64,000 bases of DNA from Neolewinella xylanilytica. GTDB taxonomy: Bacteria; Bacteroidota; Bacteroidia; Chitinophagales; Saprospiraceae. Below, in pieces: positions 44,931-55,086 of this stretch; positions within the stretch are counted from its first letter, which is position 1, and every line of letters starts with the position of its first letter. Below the pieces are notes generated by a model that saw only the letters and a list, made by a program, of their open reading frames with translations, did not search any database and was not told the origin of the DNA. The DNA lies in assembly GCF_002934605.1 (NCBI RefSeq), contig NZ_PTJC01000005.1, positions 1,922,001 through 1,986,000 on the forward strand. The letters run 5' to 3'. A program made the position numbers and the translations under genes.

Positions 44931-47900
44931 ATGCGTATCACCTTGCATAAACTCGTACGAGTAGGAGCGTCGGCCCTGTTCGGCGTGTTCTTCCTCTTTT
45001 CCGCGGCCCCGTTGGTTGCCCTGCAACAACTGCCCTTCGTAACCACGTGGAAAACCGACAATCCCGGTCACTCCAACCCTACATCCATCACCGTCCCTAC
45101 CGCCGGACCGGGCTACCTGTACGACGTTGATTGGAATAACGATGGTATCTACGATACTACCGGCGTCACCGGTAGTATTTCCCACAACTACGGCAAGGCG
45201 GGAATCTATACGATCCGGATTCGCGGTGCCTTTCCCCAGATAAAATTCGATGGCGGCGGCGACGCGGCCAAATTGCTTAAAGTGCTGTCCTGGGGGGATA
45301 TCGAATGGCGCAGCATGGAAGGCGCCTTTTCCGGGTGTACGAATATGTTACTGCTGGCCACCGACGCCCCCGACCTGTCGCAGGTTACCTCAATGCGGAA
45401 CATGTTCCGGGGCTGCGAACAGCTGAACGCCCACCTCAATGACTGGAACACCAGCCACGTCACGAATATGTCCGGGATGTTCGCCGGCGCCTCTACCTTC
45501 AACCAGCCGCTCGATAATTGGGACGTAAGCCACGTAACCGATTTTTCGGAGATGTTCCTGGATGCCCACAATTTCGACCAGAAATTGAAGTCATGGGACA
45601 CCGGAAGCGTCACCGATATGCGACAGATGTTTGCTTTCGCCACCAATTTCAACCAGGAGCTGCAACAGTGGAACACGGCCTCGGTGACCACCATGCGCGG
45701 CCTGTTTCGCTCCGCCCGTCAGTTTAACCGCGAGATCGGTACCTGGAATACGGCTTCGGTAACCGATATGTCGCGGATGTTCGAGGATGCCAGCGAGTTC
45801 AACCGCGACATCGGCAGCTGGGACGTCTCCAGCGTGGTCACCATGGCCCGTATGTTCTACAGCAGCAAAGCCTTCGATCGGCACATCGGTTCCTGGAATA
45901 CCGCTCGCGTCACTACCATGACGGATATGTTCCGATATACGCTGGCGTTCAACAAAGACATTGGCAGTTGGGATATGTCCAGCGTAACGGACATCGCCGG
46001 TATGTTCTACAGTGCCAAAGCGTTCAATCAGGACGTTTCCGGCTGGGACGTCAGCAACGTCACCAAGATGAACGGCACCTTCGCCTGGACCACCGAGTTC
46101 AACCACGATCTCAGTGGCTGGGATGTTTCCTCGGTCACCGATATGACCGAAATGTTCTGGGGATCGAAATTCGACCAGGATTTACAAAGTTGGGATGTCA
46201 GCCAGGTCACTAATATGAGCGATCTCTTCGCCAAAGGCCAACTGAGTCAGGAAAACTACGACGAACTACTGCAGCAGTGGGTGCAACTCGATCTGCAGCC
46301 GAATGTCCGCCTCGATGTTGGCCAAACCACTTTCTGCGCGGGGGCGGAGGCGCGTACCGCATTGATGCTGGAGCACGGCTGGACCATTTTCGACGGTGGT
46401 AGCGCGAATTTACCCCCTACCCCCGTCTGTCGCGACATTACCGTATTTCTGGATGCCAACGGATCGGTAACCATACGGCCCGATACGCTGGACGGCGGAT
46501 CTTTTGACCACTGCGGCGAAACCGAGCTTCAGTTCAGCGCGTCGCGTACGGTCTTCGACTGCTCCGATATCGGTCAGGTCGAGGTCGTACTGACGGTGAA
46601 AGACCGGGACGGTAACGCCGAAAGCTGCACGGCGACCGTCACGGTCGAGGACGCTCCCGCCGCCATCTATAAGCTGCCAAAGAACGTCACCGTGGCCGCG
46701 GATGTCGACGGTTGCAAGGCACGCGTTTTCTGGACCCCCCCTACCACCAACTGCCGGTCTACCCTGACCGCCACGCACCGCAGCGGCGACCTCTTTCCCG
46801 TCGGTACCACGGTAGTCAGTTACATGGCTACCGAAGGAGCGGGAGAACCCATCGTGGCCTCCTTCGTGGTAACGGTTACGACGAATTTGCAGGTTGGTAA
46901 GCTCGAAACCGCCGCCGTCTCCTGTCGGTCGGCAAGCGATGGCCACGCCGAGGTCACCGTCTCCGGCGGCCGCTTGCCTTATCACTACGATTGGCAAGCC
47001 AGCGGAGCGGGAGGCTATGGCGACGAGCGGATCGCAAATGGACTGCCGGTCGGGCCGATATCGCTCACCGTCCGCGATGCCATCGGTTGTGAGGTGAAGG
47101 CGACCGACACCATCGATTCCTCGCCCTTAACCGTGCGGAACCTGCCAACCGACATCGTAGCAACGACGAATACCGATGACTGCCGTGCCGTTGTCAGCTG
47201 GATACCGCCAACCTTCAGCTGCGATGCCGGCACCGTAACCTCCAATTACGTCAGTGGCGATACCTTCCCCGTTGGCAGCACCAGCGTGGTCTATACGTAC
47301 ACCGACGAGCGGGGAGAACGCCTCAGTAGTGGCTTCCTGGTCACCGTCCGGTCGGATCTCCGCCTGGTAGTCGAGGAGATTGTCATGCCGTCCTGTTTTG
47401 CGGGTCAAGATGGGGAAGTGCTCGTAACCGCCTCCGGTGGCCGGGCACCCTTTTCCTACGATTGGGATGCCGACGGGACGGGTGACTTCGACGACGCCGC
47501 CATTGCCTCCGGCCTTGCCGCGGCGCAGTACGACGTTCGCGTAAAGGACAGCACCGGTTGCGTGGCAAGCGGTACCGTTCGCCTGAGTGAACCCGAAGCA
47601 TTGGTCGTATCGGCGGTCCCCGTCACTACCGAAGGAGGAGAGCGCACGATCGACCTGTCCATCACCGGTGGAACGGCACCCTTCCAACCACTCTGGTCCG
47701 GTATCGGTATTGCCGGTCACGACGATGCGGAAGACATCCGGGTGACCGCTAACGGCACCTTCGAGGTCGTCGTTACCGACGGCGGGGGCTGTACGGCCGC
47801 CACCCAGGTGACGGTATCGGACCTGCCGGAAATCTGCAAAAAAATGGATTTCGATGTCTTCCCCAATCCCACCACCGGGGAATTCGCCGTCAAGTTCGAG

Positions 47901-48077
47901 CAGTGTGCCTACCCGGTTCCGATCACCGTCTACGACTCCTTCGGCCGTCACATTGCGGTTACGACGAGTGAGGATCTGTCTACGGATCTCGACTTCAGTA
48001 ACCTGGCCAAAGGACTCTACTACCTTAGAGTCGACGGCCGGTACGAAGTAACCACCCGGACCGTGCTGGTACGGTAA
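44931..48077 (+). CDS. BspA-like (DUF285) surface protein with HYR-like and SprB-like domains and T9SS tail
   Basis: The 1048-residue secreted protein has a signal peptide and a PKD-like N-terminal domain. Eleven near-regular 25-residue DUF285 repeats run from residue 155 to about 430 (pattern M..MF..a..FN..l..W..s.VT.), after one degenerate repeat at 129-154. Two HYR-like domains (about 500-660 and again near 740-800) alternate with SprB-like repeats (PYHYDW, PFSYDWDADGTGD). A T9SS type A sorting domain closes it (VFPNPTTGEFAVKF, LAKGLYYLRVDG). The DUF285 repeats are leucine-rich-repeat-like binding surfaces, so adhesion to a surface or partner is likely. It ends 10 bp from a convergent gene. 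Confidence 0.9.
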   Translation: MRITLHKLVRVGASALFGVFFLFSAAPLVALQQLPFVTTWKTDNPGHSNPTSITVPTAGPGYLYDVDWNNDGIYDTTGVTGSISHNYGKAGIYTIRIRGAFPQIKFDGGGDAAKLLKVLSWGDIEWRSMEGAFSGCTNMLLLATDAPDLSQVTSMRNMFRGCEQLNAHLNDWNTSHVTNMSGMFAGASTFNQPLDNWDVSHVTDFSEMFLDAHNFDQKLKSWDTGSVTDMRQMFAFATNFNQELQQWNTASVTTMRGLFRSARQFNREIGTWNTASVTDMSRMFEDASEFNRDIGSWDVSSVVTMARMFYSSKAFDRHIGSWNTARVTTMTDMFRYTLAFNKDIGSWDMSSVTDIAGMFYSAKAFNQDVSGWDVSNVTKMNGTFAWTTEFNHDLSGWDVSSVTDMTEMFWGSKFDQDLQSWDVSQVTNMSDLFAKGQLSQENYDELLQQWVQLDLQPNVRLDVGQTTFCAGAEARTALMLEHGWTIFDGGSANLPPTPVCRDITVFLDANGSVTIRPDTLDGGSFDHCGETELQFSASRTVFDCSDIGQVEVVLTVKDRDGNAESCTATVTVEDAPAAIYKLPKNVTVAADVDGCKARVFWTPPTTNCRSTLTATHRSGDLFPVGTTVVSYMATEGAGEPIVASFVVTVTTNLQVGKLETAAVSCRSASDGHAEVTVSGGRLPYHYDWQASGAGGYGDERIANGLPVGPISLTVRDAIGCEVKATDTIDSSPLTVRNLPTDIVATTNTDDCRAVVSWIPPTFSCDAGTVTSNYVSGDTFPVGSTSVVYTYTDERGERLSSGFLVTVRSDLRLVVEEIVMPSCFAGQDGEVLVTASGGRAPFSYDWDADGTGDFDDAAIASGLAAAQYDVRVKDSTGCVASGTVRLSEPEALVVSAVPVTTEGGERTIDLSITGGTAPFQPLWSGIGIAGHDDAEDIRVTANGTFEVVVTDGGGCTAATQVTVSDLPEICKKMDFDVFPNPTTGEFAVKFEQCAYPVPITVYDSFGRHIAVTTSEDLSTDLDFSNLAKGLYYLRVDGRYEVTTRTVLVR

Positions 48078-48087
48078 GCGCCCGCCA

Positions 48088-50178
48088 TCACCACCGCCAG
48101 ACTACCTGCCCGGCGATCTCCGTGCGGTGGGTCCGGTCGGTCGCTTCCAATCCGCTGCCCAGGGTGCTACCGTCAGTGTTCTGGGTACGGGCGATCCTGG
48201 TCTCGAGGGTAAGGTTGCGAATGCCCTTGTAGCGAAGGAGTAAAAAACTCCGCAATCCGTTTCCGTAATAGGGTAGCACCCGGGCATTGTAGGTCAGTCC
48301 GTTCTCGTACTCGTAAAAGCGCACGTCGTAGCCGGGAGTGGAAAACACCGCTACCCGGGCCGAGCAACCGAAGGGCCCGAGCGGACGGTAATGCAGGTCC
48401 TGGAAAAACATGAACCCGCGTTGCCGGCCTTTCCACTCGTCTTCGGTATAGCCGACGTCGAACCGCGAGCGCCATTCCAGGGCGGAGGTGATGCGGTAGC
48501 CGGCATGCAGGCGGGCCTGAAATCGGGTCCGGTTCACCACCGGGTCCAGTTTGAGGGCTTCGCCACCGTCGATCCCGTACCCCTTGGTCTCGCTGCGCAA
48601 CTCGGCGTACGCGTCGAGTTTGCGCTTCACGGTATAGGTAATCCGGAAGCGGTACTCCTGGCCGCTACTCGGCGCGTCGATGGTGTACCGCAGCCAGGGG
48701 TGGCGCCACAGGTCGACGTATCCGTTAATGCGCCAACGGAGGGCGGGGCGAAGCTCCAGGCCGAGGTACAACCCGGTTTCGTTGCGCCCCCCTGCGGTTT
48801 CTCCGAAGGGGCGGGCATTGAGCGCCCGGTACCCGGGTGCATACCGTCGGTAAACGAGCGCCAGGTCCGCCTTAGGGTCAAGGCCCACATTGACGCCGTG
48901 GAGCATGGCCAGGCCCCGGTTTTGCGAATTTCCTTCCGTTCCGCAACAAAACGCCGCACCTGCGACCTCGCCAAAAAAAGAAAAGTTGCGGAGGCGGTAA
49001 GCGTAGTCAACGCTCACGTTTCCCAGGTCGGTACCCCGAAAATAAAAGCGGTTGTAGGGCTGGTTGCGGGGTAGCAGGGTCGTATTCAGGTGCTCGCCGA
49101 CGAAGTTCAGTCCCAGGGTGATCCGGTTATGGGGTCGGTACTTCAGCTGCCCGCCGTAAGTTGTTTGCCCTACGAGCCGACGGTCCGCCAGCTCGTTCAG
49201 GGTGCGGTGGTAGCCACTGAGGCTTAGCGAGCTGACGCTAAGGGAGTCCGCCGCCAGGTTTCCCGTCCGCCGTTGCCGCCCCGCAAAGACGCTGGTTTCC
49301 CACCGCTTGCCCAGCGCCAGGGTGAGCCCCGCTCCCCGCACGAAACTGAACTCGTTAACGCTGGCGTAGGGTTGCAGGGTAGGGGAGCTGCGGGCCACCG
49401 TAGTCGTGTAGCTGCTTTTTCCGAAACCGAAACCGGTGTAGAGGATAAGGCCTTGCCCGAAGCTTACCGAGAAATCCCCGAGTGCCAGTGCCCGGACGCG
49501 CCGGTTGAGGTTGCGGACAAAGAAGTGCAAACCGTAATAGTCGAATCCCCGGCGGACGTCCGCTCGCCCGAAAAACACCTCCCCGGGGTCCTTCTCCGCC
49601 ACGATGCCCAGGCTGAGTTGGTTGCCGTAGCGCTGGCGGAACTTCAGGTACAAGCGGTCGGGACTGCCCAGATAGCTCGGATCCGGTAGCGCATACCCCC
49701 GCGCGCGTTCCAGCCGCCGCCCCCCGCGCACGTAAAGTTCCCGCTGCCCACGGGTAAGGAGCGTGGCTAAGGGTACGGTGACGTCGTCCAATCCTTTGCC
49801 TACCGCGACGAAGGGAAGCATCCGCCGGATCGTTTCCAGGTCTAGCCCCGGTACCGCCTGGAGTTCGTAGATGCTGATGAAGCCCCCGAGCATTTCGCGG
49901 TAGGCGAGGAGTCGGTCCGTTTGCAGCGGACTCAGAAGGTAGGTGGCATTTAGCTCCTCGGCGGTTGCCGCGTTGAGGTCGAGGGGCCGGCGTTCGTAGC
50001 CTTCCAGTAGGGAAAACGCATCGTTGAAAGTAAATTCCCCGCCTTCCTCCGCGTCCTGGGCGATCACGTCCTCGATCAGTTGTTCCGTCGCTTGTTCCTG
50101 ACCGTTCAGGGTAAGGCCAAGCACGGACAAACCAAGCAGGGCGCCGGAGCGCAGGAGCAAAGATGGGGCCCCTACCAT
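48088..50178 (-). CDS. Helix-hairpin-helix outer-membrane protein
   Basis: The 696-residue protein has a signal peptide (about residues 1-27). ComEA-like helix-hairpin-helix modules follow in residues 55-125 (DLNAATAEELN, then AVPGLDLETIRRMLPF). The rest is a large beta-barrel-like region with alternating aromatic strands and a final tryptophan (QVVWRW), as for outer-membrane porin-like proteins. Such HhH-barrel proteins are common in Bacteroidota, and their function is unknown; DNA uptake has been suggested because of ComEA. The ATG at 50178 overlaps the end of the upstream dehydrogenase gene by 7 bases, so the two are coupled. Confidence 0.88.
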   Translation of the reverse strand: MVGAPSLLLRSGALLGLSVLGLTLNGQEQATEQLIEDVIAQDAEEGGEFTFNDAFSLLEGYERRPLDLNAATAEELNATYLLSPLQTDRLLAYREMLGGFISIYELQAVPGLDLETIRRMLPFVAVGKGLDDVTVPLATLLTRGQRELYVRGGRRLERARGYALPDPSYLGSPDRLYLKFRQRYGNQLSLGIVAEKDPGEVFFGRADVRRGFDYYGLHFFVRNLNRRVRALALGDFSVSFGQGLILYTGFGFGKSSYTTTVARSSPTLQPYASVNEFSFVRGAGLTLALGKRWETSVFAGRQRRTGNLAADSLSVSSLSLSGYHRTLNELADRRLVGQTTYGGQLKYRPHNRITLGLNFVGEHLNTTLLPRNQPYNRFYFRGTDLGNVSVDYAYRLRNFSFFGEVAGAAFCCGTEGNSQNRGLAMLHGVNVGLDPKADLALVYRRYAPGYRALNARPFGETAGGRNETGLYLGLELRPALRWRINGYVDLWRHPWLRYTIDAPSSGQEYRFRITYTVKRKLDAYAELRSETKGYGIDGGEALKLDPVVNRTRFQARLHAGYRITSALEWRSRFDVGYTEDEWKGRQRGFMFFQDLHYRPLGPFGCSARVAVFSTPGYDVRFYEYENGLTYNARVLPYYGNGLRSFLLLRYKGIRNLTLETRIARTQNTDGSTLGSGLEATDRTHRTEIAGQVVWRW

Positions 50179-51113
50179 CCTTCCCGGATGTTATCGCGGA
50201 TTCCGGCGAGCAGCCGCGTGCGGGCCTCCACGCTCGCCCAACCCACGTGGGGGGTGAGAAACAGGCGATGCCGGTTTTTGACGGACAGATAGGGGTGGCT
50301 GCCGGGCAAGGGCTCCTGGGTGAATACGTCCACCGCCGCCCCGGCGATGACGCCCTCGTCGATGGCCCGCGCCAGATCGGCCTCCACTACGATACCGCCC
50401 CGGGCCACGTTGACGAGGTAGGCCGAGGGAGACATCCGTTTGAGTTCGTTGTAGCCGATGAGCCCTTCCGTGGCCTCGGTAAGCGCACAGTGGATACTGA
50501 CCACCTGGCAACTGCTGAGTAATTCATCCAGCTCCAGCCGGGGATAGGGCACGTCGTGGTCGGTACCGCTGGTACTGTGGTAGACCACTTTGGCGCCGTA
50601 AGCCTCGGCGAGTTGCGCTACCCGCCGCCCGATCGTGCCCAGCCCGATAATGCCGAAGCGGGCGTGCCCCAATTCGTAGAAAGGATGACGCCACAGGGTG
50701 AAGTCTTTCGCCTTACTGTATGCTCCGTTGTATACCGCCTCGTTCAGATAGGGGAGGTCCATGGCCATGGCGAGGAGGGAAGTCATCGCGAGCTGGGCTA
50801 CCGAATCGGTACTGTAACCGGCGACGTTGCGGATGGGAATGTTCCGTTCCCCGGCTGCCTCCTTGTCGACATTGTTGACCCCGGTGGCGGCGACACAGAT
50901 CAGGCGAAGATCCGGCAACTCGCCGATGATTTCCGCGGTCAGCCTGACTTTGTTGACGATGACGACCTGCGCTCCGCCGGCCCGGTCGACCACGTCGTCT
51001 GGTTTCGTATGGGAATAAGCGGTGAAGTGGCCAAGCTCGTTGAAGGTATCGAAGGCGGGGAGATCCTCGACGCTGGCGGCATCGAGGAATGTTATCTTTG
51101 TTGCGGTGGGCAT
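50172..51113 (-). CDS. D-2-hydroxyacid dehydrogenase (glycerate dehydrogenase-like)
   Basis: The 313-residue NAD-dependent enzyme interconverts D-2-hydroxyacids and 2-oxoacids. The Rossmann motif is GIIGLGTIGRR. The catalytic arginine is in NVARGGIVVEADL, the glutamate in AAVDVFTQEPL and the histidine in FLTPHVGWAS. Its length and LICVAATGVNNVD segment fit the hydroxypyruvate/glycerate reductase branch, but phosphoglycerate or other substrates are possible. It is cotranscribed with the HhH outer-membrane gene and diverges from a TonB-dependent receptor 74 bp away. Confidence 0.93.
   Translation of the reverse strand: MPTATKITFLDAASVEDLPAFDTFNELGHFTAYSHTKPDDVVDRAGGAQVVIVNKVRLTAEIIGELPDLRLICVAATGVNNVDKEAAGERNIPIRNVAGYSTDSVAQLAMTSLLAMAMDLPYLNEAVYNGAYSKAKDFTLWRHPFYELGHARFGIIGLGTIGRRVAQLAEAYGAKVVYHSTSGTDHDVPYPRLELDELLSSCQVVSIHCALTEATEGLIGYNELKRMSPSAYLVNVARGGIVVEADLARAIDEGVIAGAAVDVFTQEPLPGSHPYLSVKNRHRLFLTPHVGWASVEARTRLLAGIRDNIREGW
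51093..51100 (+). promoter_or_regulatory. Possible -7 promoter box of the second TonB-dependent receptor
   Basis: TATCTTTG on the plus strand matches TAnnTTTG and lies inside the 5' end of the divergent dehydrogenase gene, 87 bases before the receptor ATG. No -33 box was seen, so chance occurrence is possible. Confidence 0.3.
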
Positions 51114-51187
51114 CTGCGGAATTTTAGGTCCCGTAATTTATAAAGCCCGCCGTAAACAAACCCAAGAGCCCGGTCGCTTTAGTCGGT

Positions 51188-53797
51188 ATGCGTTGTAAAC
51201 CCCACTTGATTCTCCTATTGATCTGCCTAGGTTCCATCTCCTTGTTCGCCCAGGAAGCGGAAGTGAGGGGCACGGTGACCAACGTGGAAGGGGATACGCT
51301 GGTCGGCGGATCGGTGCAGGTGGTGGGCTCCGTGATCGGGGCGATCACCGATATCAACGGCCACTATACCCTCGAGGTACCCCCGGGTCGTATTCGCATC
51401 CTAGCTTCCTACATCGGGTACGAGAACTACGACACTACGCTACGGATCAGTACCACCGAACGGGAGGTCGAGCTCGACATCGTACTCAGCGAATCCTTCG
51501 TCGACATGGGCGAAGTGATCGTCTACGGCCGCCGCGCCTCGGGGCAGGCACAGGCGCTGCGCATTCAGCAGTCGGCAATCACCCAGCAGACGGTTATCCA
51601 CTCCGAACTCTTCAACAAATACCCCGACATCACCCTGGCGGAAACGGTCCAACGTATGCCGGGCGTAACGATCACCCGCAACCGCGGTGAGGGCGAACTG
51701 GTACAGGTGCGGGGGTTGCCGGAGCAGTATACCGCCATTTCCCTCAACGGGCAGCGCTTGCCGGCCGTACAACCGGAGGCGGACCGGGCCGGCAGCCTGG
51801 ACATCATCCAATCGAACCTCGTGGAACAGGTGCGGGTGGTCAAGGCCCGAAGTGCGGATATGGACGCCGATGCGATCGGTGGAACGGTCGATTTCCGCAT
51901 CCGGCAGCCGGAGCAGCAGTTCGAGGTACTGGTTCAGGGGGGAGCGGGCACCAACTTCGGCTTTGACCGGGCGGATGACATCAACACCGGCATCGCCCAG
52001 GGTGCCGTCGTGCTGAACTCGGAATTAAGCGACGAGCAGGTGTACGGTCTACTGGCCGGCAGCTTCTTCCGCCACGCCCGTGGCAACCGCATGCAACGCT
52101 ACGACTACGGGGAGAACGGGGTGACCGGGAGGAGCATCAGCCGGGTCCGGCCGATCGATACGGATCGCATCACGAACAAAACCGGCATTATCGGGGCCGT
52201 GGAGCTCCGGCCGAGTATCTATAATCGCCTCCGGATCAGCTATAACTACAGTGCCATCGACGAAGATGTCTACACCCGGGAAACCAACTTTGGTAGCCTT
52301 GGCAGTGGCTTCGAAAATCGGATCACGAGCAAGTGGAACGAGGAGCGCCGCCTGAATATGGTAGCGTTGGAAGTTGAAAACAACTTTAACAAGACTCAGC
52401 TGGATTACGCGCTGAGTTTTGCCAGCACCAGTGAGCGCTTGATCGATCGGCAACGGGCGTACCACTACCTGCCGTTTGGCGCTTCTCCCGACCTTTCGGA
52501 AGACGAATACCTCAACCTGACGCCCTTCGATACGAAAAACCCCGCTACGGAAATTCCCCGGCAGAGTACCGAGCAGCAGAACCTGGATTTGGAGGAAGAC
52601 ATTGCCATCGGCGCCGTCAACCTGACCCGCTACCTCAATACGGGCCGTACCCGGTTTGTACGCGTGGGCGGCCGCTACCGCATCAAGGAGCGGAACTACC
52701 GGGAATTTTTCCTGCGGGATTCATTTCCTACCGCAGCTAGTATTCCGGGGGGGAGCTTTGCCGACCTCAACGAGGAGGCCCCGCTTACTGAGGATCCGGA
52801 CCTCGACGGCGGACCCAACTACTTCGCGGGAGAAAAGATTGCCGCCGCCTACCTGATGTTCGTCAACAACTGGAACGCTAAAGTGAGTACCTCGGCCGGT
52901 CTCCGCTACGAGTATACGAATATCGATTACGAGCTGAGCGGGTCGGGTGGAGCCGATTCCCTGTCGTACAACGACCTCTTCCCCAGCCTCAACATTACCT
53001 ATCGCATTCGCCGCGACCGTCAGTTTCGATTTGCTTATTACTCGGCGATTGCCCGCGTGCCATACTCGACACTGGTGCCCACGAGCGACTTCGAAGAACG
53101 GCGACAAGCCCGCCTGGACGTCTTCAGCCTTGGCAATACCGACGTCGAACCAACGTATAGCAACAACTTTGATCTGGTATTCGAGCGCTACGGCCGAAGT
53201 GACGGGCTGATCAGCATCGGTGTATACGCCAAGTTCCTGGACAACCCGACCGTACGTACCGCTGAGTACCGCCTGGTCAACCATCAACCCGCACTGGGCT
53301 ATAGCCTGATGAACACCGCCGATGCCCGGCTGCTCGGGGTAGAGTTAGGCTTCTACCAGAACCTGGGCTTTATCAACCAGGGGTTCCGCTTCCTGAATCT
53401 TAACGGCAACCTCAACTTCAACGACTACCGCCTGGCGGATTCCGCTCTGGAAGGCGCTACGTTAGCCCAGGCCCCGCGCCGCTCGGCCAACCTCAGCATC
53501 GTCTACAGTAACCCCCGCCAGCGCCTCAATCTCGTCATCGCCGGCAACTACCGCAGTTCCACCCTCGATCTGCTGCAGGACGGGGAGCCGATCTGGATCA
53601 ACGCCGTCATCAGCCTCGACCTTGCCGCCGACTATGAGCTGTTCAAGGACATCTCCGCCTACGCCCGCCTGAACAACGCCACCGATCACCGTTCCGAACG
53701 CTACATCGGCAAACCGGACCAGGACGACTCCCTGCTGCTATCCTCTACGAACTACGGGGTGTGGGGAGTGCTGGGGCTGCGGTGGCGACCAGGGTAG
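51188..53797 (+). CDS. TonB-dependent receptor with carboxypeptidase-regulatory-like domain
   Basis: The 869-residue outer-membrane protein has a signal peptide ending near LFAQ. A carboxypeptidase D regulatory-like beta-sandwich follows (residues about 25-110; GTVTNVEGDTLVGGSVQVVG). The plug domain is at about 125-240 (TLAETVQRMPGVTITRNRGE, VQVRGLPEQYTAISLNGQRL). The barrel is long, and the protein ends in GVLGLRWRPG. The RMPGVTI and ARSADMDADAIGG segments are typical of receptors of the Caulobacter-type 'TonB-dependent receptor' group for carbohydrates or peptides. No SusD partner, riboswitch or enzyme is adjacent, so the substrate is unknown. Confidence 0.92.
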   Translation: MRCKPHLILLLICLGSISLFAQEAEVRGTVTNVEGDTLVGGSVQVVGSVIGAITDINGHYTLEVPPGRIRILASYIGYENYDTTLRISTTEREVELDIVLSESFVDMGEVIVYGRRASGQAQALRIQQSAITQQTVIHSELFNKYPDITLAETVQRMPGVTITRNRGEGELVQVRGLPEQYTAISLNGQRLPAVQPEADRAGSLDIIQSNLVEQVRVVKARSADMDADAIGGTVDFRIRQPEQQFEVLVQGGAGTNFGFDRADDINTGIAQGAVVLNSELSDEQVYGLLAGSFFRHARGNRMQRYDYGENGVTGRSISRVRPIDTDRITNKTGIIGAVELRPSIYNRLRISYNYSAIDEDVYTRETNFGSLGSGFENRITSKWNEERRLNMVALEVENNFNKTQLDYALSFASTSERLIDRQRAYHYLPFGASPDLSEDEYLNLTPFDTKNPATEIPRQSTEQQNLDLEEDIAIGAVNLTRYLNTGRTRFVRVGGRYRIKERNYREFFLRDSFPTAASIPGGSFADLNEEAPLTEDPDLDGGPNYFAGEKIAAAYLMFVNNWNAKVSTSAGLRYEYTNIDYELSGSGGADSLSYNDLFPSLNITYRIRRDRQFRFAYYSAIARVPYSTLVPTSDFEERRQARLDVFSLGNTDVEPTYSNNFDLVFERYGRSDGLISIGVYAKFLDNPTVRTAEYRLVNHQPALGYSLMNTADARLLGVELGFYQNLGFINQGFRFLNLNGNLNFNDYRLADSALEGATLAQAPRRSANLSIVYSNPRQRLNLVIAGNYRSSTLDLLQDGEPIWINAVISLDLAADYELFKDISAYARLNNATDHRSERYIGKPDQDDSLLLSSTNYGVWGVLGLRWRPG

Positions 53798-53843
53798 GGG
53801 CGATATCGAAACTCGATGGTCGCTAAAGTTTGAAGGTTCTATT

Positions 53844-53900
53844 CTCCCGCGTAGCCGCTACCGCGAGCGTAGCGAGGTCTATCACCGCGACCGCGGGGAG
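53844..53900. repeat. Quasi-palindrome upstream of dnaN
   Basis: CTCCCGCG (53844-53851) and CGCGGGGAG (53892-53900) pair imperfectly around an interior with GCGAGCGTAGCGAGGTCTA. The interior loosely resembles the element family seen after metG and etfA. It lies between the receptor stop and dnaN. Confidence 0.35.
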
Positions 53901-53941
53901 CTGGACGTACACTTCTATTCCCGCCGAAGGTGATATTTCCG

Positions 53942-53949
53942 TAAGTTTG
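53942..53949 (+). promoter_or_regulatory. dnaN: Possible -7 promoter box of dnaN
   Basis: TAAGTTTG fits the TAnnTTTG consensus and lies 18 bases before the dnaN ATG, the same short distance as at cysC and etfB in this window. No -33 box was seen. Confidence 0.45.
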
Positions 53950-53967
53950 CCAAAAGCTTGAATCACT

Positions 53968-55086
53968 ATGAAATTTTCCGTTTCCAGTTCCGATCTGCAG
54001 AAGAAATTACAGCTGGCCGGGGGGGCTATTGCTTCGAACCCGGTACTGCCGATTCTGGAAGATTTTCTGTTCACCATTGAGGGGAATATGCTCAAAATCG
54101 CCGCCACCGATCTGGAGACTAGTGTGGTGACCAGCCTGGAGGTAAACGCGGATGGAGACGGCCAGGTAGCCGTTCCGGCGAAGATTCTCATCGATACGCT
54201 CAAGGCCCTGCCCCAGCAGCCGATCACCTTCGATATCAACGAAGACAACTACGGCATTTCGATCACCTCCGCCTACGGCAAATACAAGCTAGCGGGAGAA
54301 CCCGGGGGCGACTATCCCGACATCCCGGAACCCAGCGAAGCGGACGAGATCAGCGTAACGGCCATGAATCTGCAGGAGGGTATCAACCGCACCCTTTTCG
54401 CCACCTCTACCGATGAACTTCGTCCCGCGATGACCGGGGTGTTCTTCCAGGTGGACTTTTCGAAGCTGACCATGGTAGCCACCGACGCCCACAAGCTGGT
54501 CAAATTCAGCCTCAGCGACCTCAGCGGCGAAGTGACCAGCAGCTTTATTATCCCGAAGAAAGCATTGAACCTGCTGAAAGGTGCCCTGCCGCACAGCGAC
54601 GTGGCCGTCAGCATCAGCTTCGATAAGTCGAACGCCTTTTTCGAGTACGGCGACACCAAAATGGCCTGCCGCCTGATTGACGCCCGCTATCCCGACTACA
54701 ACGCCGTCATTCCGGTCGATAATCCGAACACCCTGCTCGTTAACCGTGCCGACTTCCAGAACAGCCTCAAGCGGATCGTCATCTACGCGAACAAGACCAC
54801 CAACCAGGTCATCCTCAACATCGCCGACGGCAGCCTCACGGTCAGTGCCCAGGATCTGGACTTCAGCAACGAAGCCACCGAGCAATTGAGCTGCAGCTAC
54901 GACGGCAGTCCGCTCCAGATCGGCTTCAACGCCAAGTTCCTCATCGAAATGCTCGGCGTCCTGGAAGGCGAGGAAGTTCGCCTGGAGATGTCTACCGCCA
55001 CCCGCGCCGGCATCCTCCTCCCCACCGAGCAGGAAAGCGGGCAGGATATTATGATGCTGGTGATGCCGGTGATGCTTAGCAATTAG
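53968..55086 (+). CDS. dnaN: DNA polymerase III beta subunit (sliding clamp)
   Basis: The 372-residue protein forms the dimeric DNA clamp. The start MKFSVSSSDLQKKLQLAGGA, the three repeated clamp domains (beginning at about 1, 125 and 250) and the segments NPVLPILEDFLF, DELRPAMTGVFFQVD and ATDAHKLVKFSLSD are typical. The C-terminus MMLVMPVMLSN matches the usual MPMR-type end that contributes to the ligand-binding pocket, with V for M and L for R variation. The gene is not next to dnaA or recF, as is common in Bacteroidota. A large repeat region starts at its stop codon. Confidence 0.98.
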   Translation: MKFSVSSSDLQKKLQLAGGAIASNPVLPILEDFLFTIEGNMLKIAATDLETSVVTSLEVNADGDGQVAVPAKILIDTLKALPQQPITFDINEDNYGISITSAYGKYKLAGEPGGDYPDIPEPSEADEISVTAMNLQEGINRTLFATSTDELRPAMTGVFFQVDFSKLTMVATDAHKLVKFSLSDLSGEVTSSFIIPKKALNLLKGALPHSDVAVSISFDKSNAFFEYGDTKMACRLIDARYPDYNAVIPVDNPNTLLVNRADFQNSLKRIVIYANKTTNQVILNIADGSLTVSAQDLDFSNEATEQLSCSYDGSPLQIGFNAKFLIEMLGVLEGEEVRLEMSTATRAGILLPTEQESGQDIMMLVMPVMLSN

